This document shows positions 30,501 through 39,003 of a stretch of 49,921 nt of DNA, in pieces; position 1 is the stretch's first letter; the number at the start of each line of letters is the position of its first letter. The position numbers were made by a program, and so were the translations under genes. The notes under the pieces were generated by a model. That model saw nothing but the letters and a program-made list of their open reading frames with translations, was not told the origin of the DNA and made no database searches. The DNA comes from a virus. Location of the stretch: positions 1-49,921 of IMG/VR virus record IMGVR_UViG_3300036768_000572. One strand, written 5' to 3'.

Positions 30501-32863
30501 TTGTAGGGAATGTCGAGAACCCAGTGGACGATATTGGGGGCTGCCTCGGTGGCGAACCCAAGGTCGAATGTCCCCCCAGAAAGGTTGGGAACCGTTATCG
30601 TTCCACCGTCCTGAACCTCGTCGATCTCCACGCCGGGGGGAGTGCCCGGTGTCGAAAGGAATTCGATCAAGGGGGCATCCACGTCACCGCGGTACGGCCA
30701 GTCGGCAAAGGTGAACTGGAACTTGTCCGGCGTACCGGGAACGAATACCGCTTGAATGGGCGGCGCATCTGTTCCGCTCTTGAAATTCCGCTTGAACTGC
30801 GAATAGCCCAAGCCAGCCGCATAGGTTTCGGCGGCGGGGGCCGACAGGTAGTATCTGAGAACCTGATTGACGTTCTCCGCGAACTCCGCATAGGTCGTGG
30901 GGGCGGAGTAGAACAGCATGGAGTTTTCCGCCTTGGCGAACCCAAGTGCGGAAGCCCCGGCAGTTTTGTCACCCTGACCAACCCACGACACGTAAACCTG
31001 CCAGAACTGGGAACCCAAAGGCGGCGACCAAATGGAGGAGAGGTTCGCGTTACCGTAGGCCGCCTGCAACGCGGCAGCGGTAACTGGGTACTGACACACA
31101 ACGCCTCCATTTGTCGTACCGCCATTTGGACGGACATGCACGCGGATGTGGCCGTGAGTCGGTTCGTCGTGGAGTTCGCCGAAAGCATCGGCCAGGGCGT
31201 ACCCCATCCGCATGGCCACGTCCGACAGGTTGGTACCCGCCGCGATGGGGCCGGTCGTGGTGGTTCCGATCTTCAAGTAGAAGTTGCCGGAAATCGGGAA
31301 CGGTTCATTGATAACCGCCTCCTGTACTTCCGCGGTGCCCTTCACAAAGTGCGTGATTATACTGGGAGGGCATTCAATGACATTCTGGTTATTGACCTTT
31401 TCAATCAGATATGCCCTCACGCCGGGGCCGCCAGAACCCAATCCGTAAAGACCATCGCACCGCCGCTTGAACTGGACGGTGAAAGCGTTATCCCCGTCCG
31501 TCAGATCGCCGGTGACAGTGATATCCGCTGACTCGAAAATGATGCCGGGAGCATAGGCGTAGGTGGCGTTGCGGGTATCCCGATAAGTCTGGTCGGCGGG
31601 AACCGGGTGATTCCCTACGAACATGTAATTCCAGTCCCACTCATCGGTCAACAGGGCGGTAATGGCGGCGGCGTTCCCGTTACCGTCGCACGCATTCACC
31701 TTGGTCCAAGGACCGTTCGTATCCGACAAGGTTCCGTTGTTGTCGGTGATACGGAACACGAGGTAGTAGTTGCTCAAGTTTCCGACACTGATCCCAGACG
31801 GCTTGGTGTACTTGACCACGAGATCGGTGTCGGTCGTTGGGGCGGTCGTTTGCGTGACCGTTACGTCAATGTCCTCGCCCTCGTTGTCCAACCCAGCCGG
31901 ATCGGCGGTCATGTCGCCGATGTTCGTGCCCGCGAGGGAACCGATGAACTCCAAGGTCACGTCGTTCGAGGGAAGAGGACCGCCAGTGACCTTGATGTTG
32001 CCTAGGCCGACAAGGTTCTCCAGGATTTGCCGAATCTGAACGCGATTGGCGTTGTACGGAATTGGATCGGACGTACCGAATCCCGGCAGGGACAGCGTAA
32101 ACGTGCCCGCGTTCGGATGGCCGGTCAGTCGAAATGTCTTCTTCTCGTTCCGGCTCTTCTCGTGGGTACCGAGGAGTTCGGCGGCGTATTCCAACTTCTG
32201 GACTTCATTGGTGCCAGCATTGCCCTGCTGCGTCACGGTCGCGGTGGCCGTGGCGTTGCCCCCAGTCAAGCCGGAGTAGTTGACGGTAATGAGGTCCACG
32301 TTCAGACCAGCGTACTGACCGGGGCTGAAGTCGAGTTTGTACGTGGTACCCGACACCCACGTTACGGCCACGTCGCCCACCTGAATGTTCGGCAGGGCTT
32401 CCAAGGCGGTGGTGATATTGGCGGCAGTGGCGGTGGTATTGCCGGGGACGTAGGTAATTGGGTCCGTCGTATGCCCCATGAACGTGAGCGTGAACGTCCC
32501 TCCGGTCGGTGCATTGTTGAAGGTGATCCGCTGCTCCTCGGACACCATCGGAGTATCGACGTACTCCTCTCCATCAAGCGAAAGGATACGGATGTGGAAG
32601 TCTTCCCCCAGACGGTTATGCGTGAACAGCACTCCATTGCCGTCCACGGTCGGCGTCACGTCCGCCAAGGTCTTGTCATTCTGTGCCGCATTGAGCCAGG
32701 ACGACACGATATCCGCTGGAACCCACGAATCGAACTGGAGCAGCTTCGAGCCAAGTCCGATCTTGAATGGGGTGGACGGGCCAGAGCCATTGCCCGCTGG
32801 ACCAACGCGGAGCTTCTTGCGATTGGCAATGGCCGTATTGCGGAAGTAGTGCGTGGTCGGCAT
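27587..32863 (-). CDS. Giant modular tail protein (1758 aa), probable receptor-binding fibre or tail tip
   Basis: Largest gene, directly after tape measure and a distal-tail candidate, where siphophages keep their tail-tip and fibre genes. Start ATG 32863. At least three diverged beta modules share GGTFxL ... (I/L)xxxL ... GGPLPxxxVTxxF: near residues ~240-330 (TGGPLPSNDVTLEFIG), ~755-850 (CAGGPLHEAFITITFTG) and ~1370-1455 (SGGPLPTSPVTVVFLTS), with a weaker one near 105-190. The C-terminal ~300 residues are Gly/Thr/Asn-rich and suggest a beta-helix or other fibre domain. No lysozyme or protease motif is seen. Confidence 0.75.
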   Translation of the reverse strand: MPTTHYFRNTAIANRKKLRVGPAGNGSGPSTPFKIGLGSKLLQFDSWVPADIVSSWLNAAQNDKTLADVTPTVDGNGVLFTHNRLGEDFHIRILSLDGEEYVDTPMVSEEQRITFNNAPTGGTFTLTFMGHTTDPITYVPGNTTATAANITTALEALPNIQVGDVAVTWVSGTTYKLDFSPGQYAGLNVDLITVNYSGLTGGNATATATVTQQGNAGTNEVQKLEYAAELLGTHEKSRNEKKTFRLTGHPNAGTFTLSLPGFGTSDPIPYNANRVQIRQILENLVGLGNIKVTGGPLPSNDVTLEFIGSLAGTNIGDMTADPAGLDNEGEDIDVTVTQTTAPTTDTDLVVKYTKPSGISVGNLSNYYLVFRITDNNGTLSDTNGPWTKVNACDGNGNAAAITALLTDEWDWNYMFVGNHPVPADQTYRDTRNATYAYAPGIIFESADITVTGDLTDGDNAFTVQFKRRCDGLYGLGSGGPGVRAYLIEKVNNQNVIECPPSIITHFVKGTAEVQEAVINEPFPISGNFYLKIGTTTTGPIAAGTNLSDVAMRMGYALADAFGELHDEPTHGHIRVHVRPNGGTTNGGVVCQYPVTAAALQAAYGNANLSSIWSPPLGSQFWQVYVSWVGQGDKTAGASALGFAKAENSMLFYSAPTTYAEFAENVNQVLRYYLSAPAAETYAAGLGYSQFKRNFKSGTDAPPIQAVFVPGTPDKFQFTFADWPYRGDVDAPLIEFLSTPGTPPGVEIDEVQDGGTITVPNLSGGTFDLGFATEAAPNIVHWVLDIPYNVTAADLDSRIEAVLGAGTVTCAGGPLHEAFITITFTGAYAATNMRPTLIRTALSGTFSGSYSNEVVRTAKTPTSTANCYDFEIVPGRGTLGLNRKQNWGTTAGDCNWGWFKIVTRDGEISQARFRWADCTATDIENAINEVMGCQAVVVYQIVHDQRVEAVSAYGGTGSVKQWYNRDVFRIVWVNEYAEEGAISEFTYELPTIDTTPSRAVEPRDFLLSTNTPGLNDDDYTSQSYRVYQLFAQAHANGTPIHRWRITPSSVTDQTIQWRYKFVRDWYQNLDTEVGGDVGSGDFTVQPEVNRSVHAEFDPDMKMRFKWVLINKKDISEGNRNADTRVVLGSTDWIDWDATTDQIETLLTTAFPFLSENIEVTGSLYNSWLSEDAIEAEEDDSYNDLRIKLVNRLRQQPLDMFEYQLEMELLAADSGAGANNTYQTNLPQVWQHYCCRPLPPLRSERQSLTLKTNGITSDIYIGYSDHFVRVEKNSTAAEVEALLNGVLGTLPNTGSSAPSHRWLPSKMAKAVTVYGTDVASGLDVEFNGMGYQFSNVGSVKLALLSGELMTLTTVTEGVAPRSETVVISVTNSTWGGTFQLIYNGQPPQTIQWNASAANIDAALQAMGMPAGNAIVSGGPLPTSPVTVVFLTSLGNLPDTLIQIGATSLRNGTVTITETTRGGIDSDKGLVIVETVRGAGPRYYDCPENYDTNSVPSSGDTVIVDDSTSSLCFGLQQAQDFLVVSLGVNTRFLWRNRRRVFLDGQKVWVYSSGTLPNGLVEGYYYIVNSATDATFKLAETEGGTPVEITDAGTGTHTMEIREVVFKHYSRSGTVQIGLPRRRTNGELEYLPTFLEMGFASIELGIEEGDALSLGRFNTRNSSTTITVHRTSTSTVNGVPAVQFLCNNGSASPNGVVYNQAEGDCGMAVYPDESSTVRNITITGGTFAYGDLTVTGNLDAPRDALHGLIGSVGGNLRLQQQG

Positions 32864-32902
32864 AAGGCATCATGCCTCTCTGAGGGAGACGATTGCGTCT
32901 CG

Positions 32903-34027
32903 CTACTTGAGCGGAATCTTTCCGTTGAAGTTGATTTTGAGGCGTGTGCGGAAGTCGAGTTTCAGGTTTGACCAGACGGCATCCGGCAGTCCGGCGAAAC
33001 CTTCCTCCTCAGGAGACAAAATAATCCATTTCTTCGAGGAAGACAAGTAGGTACGGACGGCTCGTCCCACCTGGATGTACTTGTCGATTTCTTCTTGCGG
33101 AGCACCGGCGTTTTGAGCCATCTGTTGCAGGATACCCCGCTCCAGCAGCTTCTTCGTGATGATCGGCACGGGGGTTGCCGGATACTCTCCATTGTCCAGT
33201 TTGATTCGACGATAGACCCGAATGGGAGTTGCAACCGGAGGTCGAGGATCACGAGGGTTCCGCTTCACGAAGTGGAAGGACGGAATCGCCTCGTGGAAAC
33301 CAACGCTCTTGACTTCCCGTATCCAAGTTTCCTTGCGGTAGTACAACGCGAAGGACATCTGGTAGTAGGGAATGCGGTTCTCGACACGCAACCGGCTGAC
33401 CTTGATATCCGTCAACCAGAGGGTCATGGGGTTGAACGACTCCCCGCCAATCGTAACCGTGTCCTTGTTGATGAAGTCCGATTCCTTCGCGAAGATTTTG
33501 TCCACACGCTGAACGTTCTTCACGATGCGGATAACTCGGCGGGAGCACTGCTCCTCAAGGACCAAGGGTTCCCCGGCGGCGGTGCGAACGGGCACTTCAA
33601 GACGGTCACGGTCGTCGTAGCCGTACTCGAACAGTTCCTTCGTCTGGTAGGTATCCCAATCAATGTCGGCGGGCCGTTTCAGGGGGTTCTCGATCCATTG
33701 CCAGTTGAACCCGGTGCCGGCTAATCCGTGTGCACCCACACCGCTCGCCTCCCAGTTGTTCGACCAGACGAGCTTCAACCGCCAGAGGTTCGGGAGTTCC
33801 TTATCCTGCTCGGCGTGACGGCTGACGAGGAACAGGTTGCCGTTTTGAGGGTGCGGGTCGAAGTAGACGGGACAACGGGGATCGCCGTAAATGTCGATGG
33901 ACGTGTCGATGCCCGCCAGGGTGTCTTCCTTCGAGAACGTCACCCAGTATTCTTCTTCCCGCTGGTAGTTGTTCGGATCGCCTTGCTCGACGATCCCACT
34001 CTGCAAATTCCAGGTGAGGGCGGGCAT
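32903..34027 (-). CDS. Probable distal tail protein (374 aa)
   Basis: Not recognised by motif. ATG 34027 lies two bases after the tape measure stop. The sequence is beta-rich with many aromatic residues (WNLQSGIVEQ, EEYWVTFSK, FALYYRKETWIREVKSVGFH) and a late helical segment. Siphophages place the distal tail protein between the tape measure and the tail-tip/fibre gene, which is exactly this slot, and the size fits. Assignment therefore rests on gene order. Confidence 0.6.
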   Translation of the reverse strand: MPALTWNLQSGIVEQGDPNNYQREEEYWVTFSKEDTLAGIDTSIDIYGDPRCPVYFDPHPQNGNLFLVSRHAEQDKELPNLWRLKLVWSNNWEASGVGAHGLAGTGFNWQWIENPLKRPADIDWDTYQTKELFEYGYDDRDRLEVPVRTAAGEPLVLEEQCSRRVIRIVKNVQRVDKIFAKESDFINKDTVTIGGESFNPMTLWLTDIKVSRLRVENRIPYYQMSFALYYRKETWIREVKSVGFHEAIPSFHFVKRNPRDPRPPVATPIRVYRRIKLDNGEYPATPVPIITKKLLERGILQQMAQNAGAPQEEIDKYIQVGRAVRTYLSSSKKWIILSPEEEGFAGLPDAVWSNLKLDFRTRLKINFNGKIPLK

Positions 34028-34029
34028 GG

Positions 34030-36279
34030 TCAGTTGTTTCCGATATTGGCGGGCCGCCTGTTAACGCGGCCACGGGCGATCTCCTCCTTGACTTCCTGCA
34101 TCTTGGCGATGAGCCGTTCCCGCTGCTGCTCGGCCTTGTCTGTTATGTTCGGACTCATGTACTTGCGGCGAAGCTCAAAGTCGGCCCGGCTGCCCGTCTC
34201 GAAGGTGTCCAAGCTGTCTCCGTGGAAGTGGGGGCTGCTGGGCTTCTTGCGGTCGGCCGCGTCCTCCAATGCCTTTTGCATGACTTTCTCGTTCAAGTCC
34301 AGCAATTCATCCTTGCGGGCCTGATCAATGTGGAGCTTGAGGATGTTTTCCCTCAGCTTCTGTGCTTCGAGTCGAATCCTCTGCTGGGGATCAAGGGTAC
34401 CGAGAAACCGCTGTTGCAGGGCTTCGGCCTTGTCGGCGTCTTCCTTGGCTCGACGGGCGTAGTTTTCTTGCTGGCTTTCAACGGCTTCCCGGACTTCCTG
34501 ATCTCGTTCACGAGGCAACGAGTCCAACAGCCGCTTGCGGTCTTGCGGCCGGAACCTGGTATCGTTGCGAATGGCCGCGATCTGCTGGTCGTAGATGTTC
34601 TGGAGGCGTCGCCCCACCTCTTCTGGGGCAATGAGGTTATCCGTGAGGGTCTGCTCCAGAGACAGATCGCGACGGAACTTACTTGTGCGAGCCTGTCTCA
34701 TCCGATCTTCGATGTCCTCTAGCTCACGGACCTTGTAGAAGGCGTCCTTGGATTCCTTGATGGCCTGCTCAAGGGCACTATTCTGAGTCGCCAGTAGGGC
34801 GTCATGCTCGTCGTACTCCTTGATCTTCTCTTGTAAAGCCTTGATCTCTTCGTCAATGATTTGGATGGCCCCACCGAACCCGAAAATACTCTTATTCGCG
34901 TAGCTCCAAGCCTCGCTCCGGTACTTCTTGAACTCCTCTTCCGAAAAGCCCATCTTCTTTCTGAATACTTCCGAGCCGTGGGGGTCCTCGCTTGTTCTCT
35001 CCAGATCCATGTACTCAAGGACCATCCGCAGCTTCTTCTTGTCGGCGATCTTCTGCTCGGCCTCGGAACGCCACGCCTGATTCTGCTTCATCGCGGCGAT
35101 GCTCTTGCCCAGTTTGTCCTCATCGGAGTACATACCGGCCTCGATGGTTCCAGACGAGCCGCGGGCCAAGCGGTTTTGCAGTTCGACTTGGGCCTCCAGA
35201 AGGTTCAGAACCTCCTTCTCGTATTGGATTCGCCGCTTGGCGGCTTCCTCGGCCTTCTCCGTGCTCCCCAGAAGCCTGTCGACGATTGGACCAACAGACG
35301 CCGTGATAACGGCAATGCCGGCAATGGCCGCGGCCGATGTCACTGGGTTGCTGATGCCCGCCGCGGCAATCGCGGACAGGTTGTTGCCGACGGCACGAGC
35401 CGCACCGCGAGCACCGCCAACCTGATAGCTCACCAAGGCGTCTTCAAACCCGAAGGCCAGGTTCTGCGTCATGTAACGGAAACGGCGAACGTTGGAACCT
35501 GCTCCCGTTCCGCCACTACCCCTGCCGCCACCGTCACCATCATCATCACTCCAATCCCCCCAGAGAATACGGGGTCCACCACCTGGCGGAATAGCTCCGC
35601 CCGACCCTCCAGGGCCACTCGGCATACCCCGCAAGACGTAACGAACAGTCCGCAACTGGGATTCCAGCCGCCTGCCCTCCGCAACCATTCGCTCGAAATG
35701 CCGCTCGATCTCACGCAGCTTGTCGACTGGCAGCGTGCTCAACCGCTCCCGGAAGCGGTCCATAGCCGGGTCGAGCTTAATCATCAGTTGACGGATATTG
35801 GTACCGGCGAAATCTTCCTCGTCGATTCGGAAGTCCCTTGCTCGCCTGCGGGCGGCTATTTCGCGTTCCGAGTCGATCTTGAGTTGCGTGCTGATGCGAC
35901 GCAAGTTGGCCTCGACGATTTTCTCTTCTTCATAGGCCTGAGCTTCACGCCAAAGGCGAGTTCTGTGACGCTCCTCGGCGAGTTCGGCTCGTTCGTTGAA
36001 CTGGGCATAGCGAACTTCAGGGTCGGCCCAGTTCATCTCGGCCCGGTACTCCATGATCTTCTTCATGTTGGAGGCGTGGCGTTCCGCTGCCCGCTCCGCC
36101 TCCTGCATGGAACGAATGGAGTTGACCACCCACACGCCGAAACTGTCCCTGATCTCGACGTCACCGAGGCTCAACGCGGCCCTCCGAATCCTGTTCTGGA
36201 GTTCGGGCAGAGCACGATCAACCATCGTTGTGTCGATGGCGTAGACGAGATTCAGAGGACCAATTCCCTGATCGCTCAC
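34030..36279 (-). CDS. Tape measure protein (749 aa)
   Basis: Long, charged coiled-coil protein with a hydrophobic patch in the middle (around residues 300-335: NNLSAIAAAGISNPVTSAAA then IAGIAVITASVGPIVDRLL) and a flexible Gly/Pro-rich stretch at ~225-262, typical of tail length rulers. It follows the frameshifted chaperone pair, the classical place. GTG 36279 overlaps the chaperone stop as GTGA. It would set the tail length and thread through the tail tube. Confidence 0.85.
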   Translation of the reverse strand: MSDQGIGPLNLVYAIDTTMVDRALPELQNRIRRAALSLGDVEIRDSFGVWVVNSIRSMQEAERAAERHASNMKKIMEYRAEMNWADPEVRYAQFNERAELAEERHRTRLWREAQAYEEEKIVEANLRRISTQLKIDSEREIAARRRARDFRIDEEDFAGTNIRQLMIKLDPAMDRFRERLSTLPVDKLREIERHFERMVAEGRRLESQLRTVRYVLRGMPSGPGGSGGAIPPGGGPRILWGDWSDDDGDGGGRGSGGTGAGSNVRRFRYMTQNLAFGFEDALVSYQVGGARGAARAVGNNLSAIAAAGISNPVTSAAAIAGIAVITASVGPIVDRLLGSTEKAEEAAKRRIQYEKEVLNLLEAQVELQNRLARGSSGTIEAGMYSDEDKLGKSIAAMKQNQAWRSEAEQKIADKKKLRMVLEYMDLERTSEDPHGSEVFRKKMGFSEEEFKKYRSEAWSYANKSIFGFGGAIQIIDEEIKALQEKIKEYDEHDALLATQNSALEQAIKESKDAFYKVRELEDIEDRMRQARTSKFRRDLSLEQTLTDNLIAPEEVGRRLQNIYDQQIAAIRNDTRFRPQDRKRLLDSLPRERDQEVREAVESQQENYARRAKEDADKAEALQQRFLGTLDPQQRIRLEAQKLRENILKLHIDQARKDELLDLNEKVMQKALEDAADRKKPSSPHFHGDSLDTFETGSRADFELRRKYMSPNITDKAEQQRERLIAKMQEVKEEIARGRVNRRPANIGNN

Positions 36280-37072
36280 TTCTTCCGTTTCCTCACTTGG
36301 CTTTCAGCCCAAGCCTGCATTCGATGAGCCAGGGCCAGGGACATTTCGTCTTCCATCATCAGCATTTGCTCGTACCGATTGTCGAGCCGCTGGCATTCCT
36401 CCGACCGGTGCAACTGCCACTCGGCATCCCTCAGAGTGGCGGCCAGGAGCATCGTCAGGTAGTTGACTTCATTGTTCTGAGGGCGGATTGCGTAGTACGC
36501 CCTCATCAGCATCAACTCCCAAGGGAGCCAGATTCTCCGTTTCCCGTGCTTGAGTTTTCGGAGCTTGCGGACGGGAACTCCGATTCTGTCCGCGAGGGTA
36601 CAGAGGAAGATGAGTTCTCCGTCCCGCTTGAGTTTTTTACCAGCACCTTGAGCAGTTGTTCGTCTTCGATCATGCCGTTGACGTGGTACACGACACGGGC
36701 CATGTTGTTCAGCATGAACCCGGCTGATTCCTCGATCAGTAGCGGAGCATCGGTGGGCTTGAACACCGGTTTGCCCTCGGCGTCGAGCAAGCCGATGATG
36801 CAAGCCCATGCCATTGAGTTCGGATCGTAGAATTTGCCGTTGCCAACTCTCGCGATCTTGTCGTACAGATCACGAAAGTCTGGCCCGTCCAGCACCTTCG
36901 AGAACAGCCTTTCTCCGCCGGGGCAACAGTCGGATGGCAGGGGTACGCCAGGGTCGCTGTCCGTGCCGCCCAGGTCGTTGCGGATTTTCCCCCGGCTCAA
37001 CGCGGAAAGAACCTTTTCCCGGATCGCGGAATAGGTTCTGTTACCCTGTTCGATCTTCTCGGACTTGGCCAC
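36276..37072 (-). CDS. Tail assembly chaperone, -1 frameshift fusion product (about 265 aa)
   Basis: Two overlapping frames immediately before the tape measure gene: the first from GTG 37072, the second ending at 36276 in the -1 frame. Shifting at A AAA AAC (36632-36638) would join ...EQLLKVLVKK to LKRDGELIFLCTLADRIGVP, giving about 147 + 118 residues. The downstream part is helical and basic (ends ESQVRKRKK). This copies the gpG/gpGT scheme of lambda and many siphophages, in which the fusion assists tail tube assembly around the tape measure. Confidence 0.82.
36512..37072 (-). CDS. Tail assembly chaperone, unshifted product (186 aa)
   Basis: GTG 37072 follows AAGGGA and the 29-nt repeat. 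Core region: SKVLDGPDFRDLYDKIARVG, YDPNSMAWACIIGLLDAEGK, MLNNMARVVYHVNG, all helical. Without frameshifting translation continues into a Ser/Thr/Glu-rich tail and stops at 36512. Usually the unshifted form is in large excess over the fusion. Confidence 0.8.
   Translation of the reverse strand: MAKSEKIEQGNRTYSAIREKVLSALSRGKIRNDLGGTDSDPGVPLPSDCCPGGERLFSKVLDGPDFRDLYDKIARVGNGKFYDPNSMAWACIIGLLDAEGKPVFKPTDAPLLIEESAGFMLNNMARVVYHVNGMIEDEQLLKVLVKNSSGTENSSSSVPSRTESEFPSASSENSSTGNGESGSLGS
36570..36638 (-). promoter_or_regulatory. Programmed -1 frameshift signal
   Basis: Slippery heptamer A AAA AAC in the correct frame (36632-36638), a 7-nt spacer, and a stem of GGACGG-(A)-GAACTC (36612-36624) with GAGTTCCCGTCC (36570-36581): 12 pairs with a single bulged A. 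All three parts of a classical bacterial -1 frameshift site are present. Confidence 0.85.
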
Positions 37073-37086
37073 GGGATGGTCCCTTG

Positions 37087-37115
37087 CATAGGGAGGTCAA
37101 GCGGTGAATTTATTC
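37087..37115 (-). repeat. 29-nt start-associated repeat, copy 5
   Basis: Minus strand GAATAAATTCACCGC then TTGACCTCCCTATG, 14 nt before GTG 37072, followed by CAAGGGA (SD). Its 5' end overlaps the hairpin 37112-37150. Confidence 0.9.
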
Positions 37116-37150
37116 CCCCGCAGCCGGTGGGGTCCGAACCGCGGGGGAAT
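37112..37150 (-). terminator. Hairpin after the tail tube gene
   Basis: Perfect 10-bp stem, ATTCCCCCGC (37112-37121) with GCGGGGGAAT (37141-37150), 19-nt loop, 10 nt beyond the tail tube stop. No T-run follows, so more likely an attenuator or mRNA 3'-end stabiliser than a complete terminator. Confidence 0.6.
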
Positions 37151-37160
37151 GCGGAAAGGA

Positions 37161-37580
37161 TTATACGTGGGTTCCGGGGGTGATGGTCGGCTCCCCGCTC
37201 GGCGTGATCGTGCAGACCTGAACCATCCGGTCTTCCAGCGAACCACGAGTGGCAATGCGGGTTGCCGCCCCACGGAAGGACACGGTTCCAGGGGTTGTGT
37301 AGTTGCCGGGAATCGACCAGGTAATGGTGATGGTTTCCGGGTCAGCTTCGAGGACCGACTTCCAATCACCGTTCGGGTCGAAGGCGATGGTGCATTGCAT
37401 CGGCGTCATCCGCTTGATGCAGCTATAGATCACTTCGGCCCATTCGGTGCCGGAGTGGCTGGCGTCAACGGTTCGTCGCTCACCGCCAAGTTCGGAGAGT
37501 TCGAGGAGCTTCCCGAAGAATCCAGACTGGAAGGTGATGGCGGTCCCGCAGAGCATGATCTGGTCGTTGGCACCGGACAT
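37161..37580 (-). CDS. Major tail tube protein (139 aa)
   Basis: Between the tail terminator candidate and the tail chaperones, the standard slot for the tube protein. The sequence is a compact beta-sandwich type (GTAITFQSGFFGKLLELSEL, GERRTVDASHSGTEWAEVI, MQCTIAFDPNG, ETITITWSIPG), size typical of siphophage tube subunits. ATG 37580 follows AAAGGAT. A hairpin lies just downstream, consistent with high expression. Assignment from order and style rather than a sharp motif. Confidence 0.75.
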   Translation of the reverse strand: MSGANDQIMLCGTAITFQSGFFGKLLELSELGGERRTVDASHSGTEWAEVIYSCIKRMTPMQCTIAFDPNGDWKSVLEADPETITITWSIPGNYTTPGTVSFRGAATRIATRGSLEDRMVQVCTITPSGEPTITPGTHV

Positions 37581-37816
37581 TCTTCTATCCTTTCGCTAGT
37601 AGGGTCGTCGTGACCTGTCAAGTCGGCCAGCAAATGTCTCAGTGTACCATCTATCTGCATCACCGCAAGTTCGAGACACTGCAATCTCGCGAGCACCTGA
37701 TTGGGATCGACCGGCAGGTTGTTGAAGTCGATTTTCTGTCCGTCAATCGCCAACAGTTCCATGCACTTTAGGTCCATCACCTGACCTGATGGGGTTTTCA
37801 GAGTCAGTGTCACCAC
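37430..37816 (-). CDS. Small tail-region protein, overlapping the tail tube gene (128 aa)
   Basis: GTG 37816 follows GAGG at eight bases and is 16 bp past the stop of 37833-38321. Residues 1-75 look genuine (MVTLTLKTPSGQVMDLKCME, LLAIDGQKIDFNNLPVDPNQ, LQCLELAVMQIDGTLRHLLA). The last ~50 residues overlap the tail tube gene in another frame and are Ser/Pro-rich, so the natural end is unclear. Not recognised. Confidence 0.5.
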   Translation of the reverse strand: MVTLTLKTPSGQVMDLKCMELLAIDGQKIDFNNLPVDPNQVLARLQCLELAVMQIDGTLRHLLADLTGHDDPTSERIEECPVPTTRSCSAGPPSPSSLDSSGSSSNSPNLAVSDEPLTPATPAPNGPK

Positions 37817-37832
37817 GGCGATTTCCTCAAGG

Positions 37833-38321
37833 TTATGAGGTGGCGTAGGGCGGGTAGAAGTACCCCACCTCGTAGGGGATGACGTAGCCAATCAAGCCTT
37901 GCTCGTCGGAAGCAATCACGTCCTCGCCGTCCGACTCGGACACGTCCTGCTCGTGAAGCATGTTGATCCGCCAGGTACACCCGCCTCCAGTGAGCAGGGA
38001 CCGATTGGGATCGGCGGCCAAGGGGTTCAGGGATTGGGTGGCGGAAATGATCCAACCCACAATGGGGGTCAGTTCCTTTGCCGTCTTGTCGCCGAGTACG
38101 TAGACGTTAAACCTCGCCGTCTTCAGGTTGACCGTACCTTCCGCGGCGTGGCCGGCGTTGTATCCAAATGGTCCCCCCACGACGACGTATGGCTTGGTAT
38201 TCTTCTGGGGAGCACGGCGGCGGTAAATCCGGGTTCCGATAGCGTCGGGGCGGTCGTCTCGCCCCACGAGAAAATCCACGAGGGCATCCCACGGTCCCGT
38301 GAATTCAGTGAAGCCGGGCAC
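37833..38321 (-). CDS. Tail terminator (gpU-like) candidate (162 aa)
   Basis: Located between the HK97 gp10-like protein and the tail tube gene, the place of the tail completion/terminator protein. Pattern YRRRAPQKNTKPYVVVGGPF, VNLKTARFNVYVLGDKTAKE, LTPIVGWIISATQSLN matches the alpha/beta layout of that class (short helix, beta pair, then a helix with VxxI). GTG 38321 follows GGAG. It would cap the tail and join the head-tail interface. Confidence 0.65.
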   Translation of the reverse strand: MPGFTEFTGPWDALVDFLVGRDDRPDAIGTRIYRRRAPQKNTKPYVVVGGPFGYNAGHAAEGTVNLKTARFNVYVLGDKTAKELTPIVGWIISATQSLNPLAADPNRSLLTGGGCTWRINMLHEQDVSESDGEDVIASDEQGLIGYVIPYEVGYFYPPYATS

Positions 38322-38350
38322 GGGAGTCTACTCCATTCAGCCTGACGTAC

Positions 38351-39001
38351 TCACACGGAGAGGTCCACGGACTCACTGGCACCGGCCATCCGCTCGGCCT
38401 TGCGCATGACTTTCTGAGAGAGGTACATGATGAAGGCCTGTCGCACGGTGGGGGACAACTCATCCCTCAGAGTCGCGACGATGTGGTAGGCCGGCATGAA
38501 CCCAGTGGAACGCTTGGCCGTGACCATGTTCCGCTTGAACCTCTCGTCCGGGGTCAGGGGTCGGGTGTCCTCGATTGTTCGCAGGTAATCGTAGCGGGAC
38601 AGGTAGCGTTCCATCCAAGCATACTTGCCGCCAATCCTCTTGCGAACACGCCACTTGGTCCCGAACTCAATCAAGTGAGCGTGCCGCTGATCGCTATCGG
38701 GACCGACAACAGCGTAGTAGCCTCGGCCATCCCGGTAGCGACGTACCTTACGCCTGATGGAATCGGCGATCCGCTTGCGGGGCGTGCCGTTCTTCTTGAT
38801 GGGAGGGTTCGTACCACGGGGGAATCGGAGACGCATGGCCCGGACGACGGGCAGGGTGGCTCGTGCCAGGGCTTCCTTGGTGAGGCGGGTTCGCAAGGAC
38901 TGTCGGAACTGCTCCAGTTCGCGAACAACATCGTCGATCAGGTGCACCTCCAGACTGACGAGGGTTCGGACACCGTGCCTGCGGTAGTAAATGGTCGACA
39001 T
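38351..39001 (-). CDS. HK97 gp10-like head-tail (neck) protein (216 aa)
   Basis: Contains AHLIEFGTKWR (residues ~108-118), the hallmark of HK97-gp10-family neck proteins, after a basic helical N-terminus (VVRELEQFRQSLRTRLTKEA) and RIADSIRRKVRRYR. ATG 39001 follows GGGGGAG, two bases after the preceding stop. It joins the head completion ring and tail. Confidence 0.8.
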   Translation of the reverse strand: MSTIYYRRHGVRTLVSLEVHLIDDVVRELEQFRQSLRTRLTKEALARATLPVVRAMRLRFPRGTNPPIKKNGTPRKRIADSIRRKVRRYRDGRGYYAVVGPDSDQRHAHLIEFGTKWRVRKRIGGKYAWMERYLSRYDYLRTIEDTRPLTPDERFKRNMVTAKRSTGFMPAYHIVATLRDELSPTVRQAFIMYLSQKVMRKAERMAGASESVDLSV

Positions 39002-39003
39002 GA

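Noticed and set aside
29588-31531. 647-codon plus-strand open frame
   Set aside because: Antisense of the giant tail gene; high-GC third positions leave long open antisense frames. No SD or recognisable domain.
34861-36327. 488-codon plus-strand open frame
   Set aside because: Mirror of the tape measure gene, rich in Leu/Val as expected of a reverse frame; no ribosome site.
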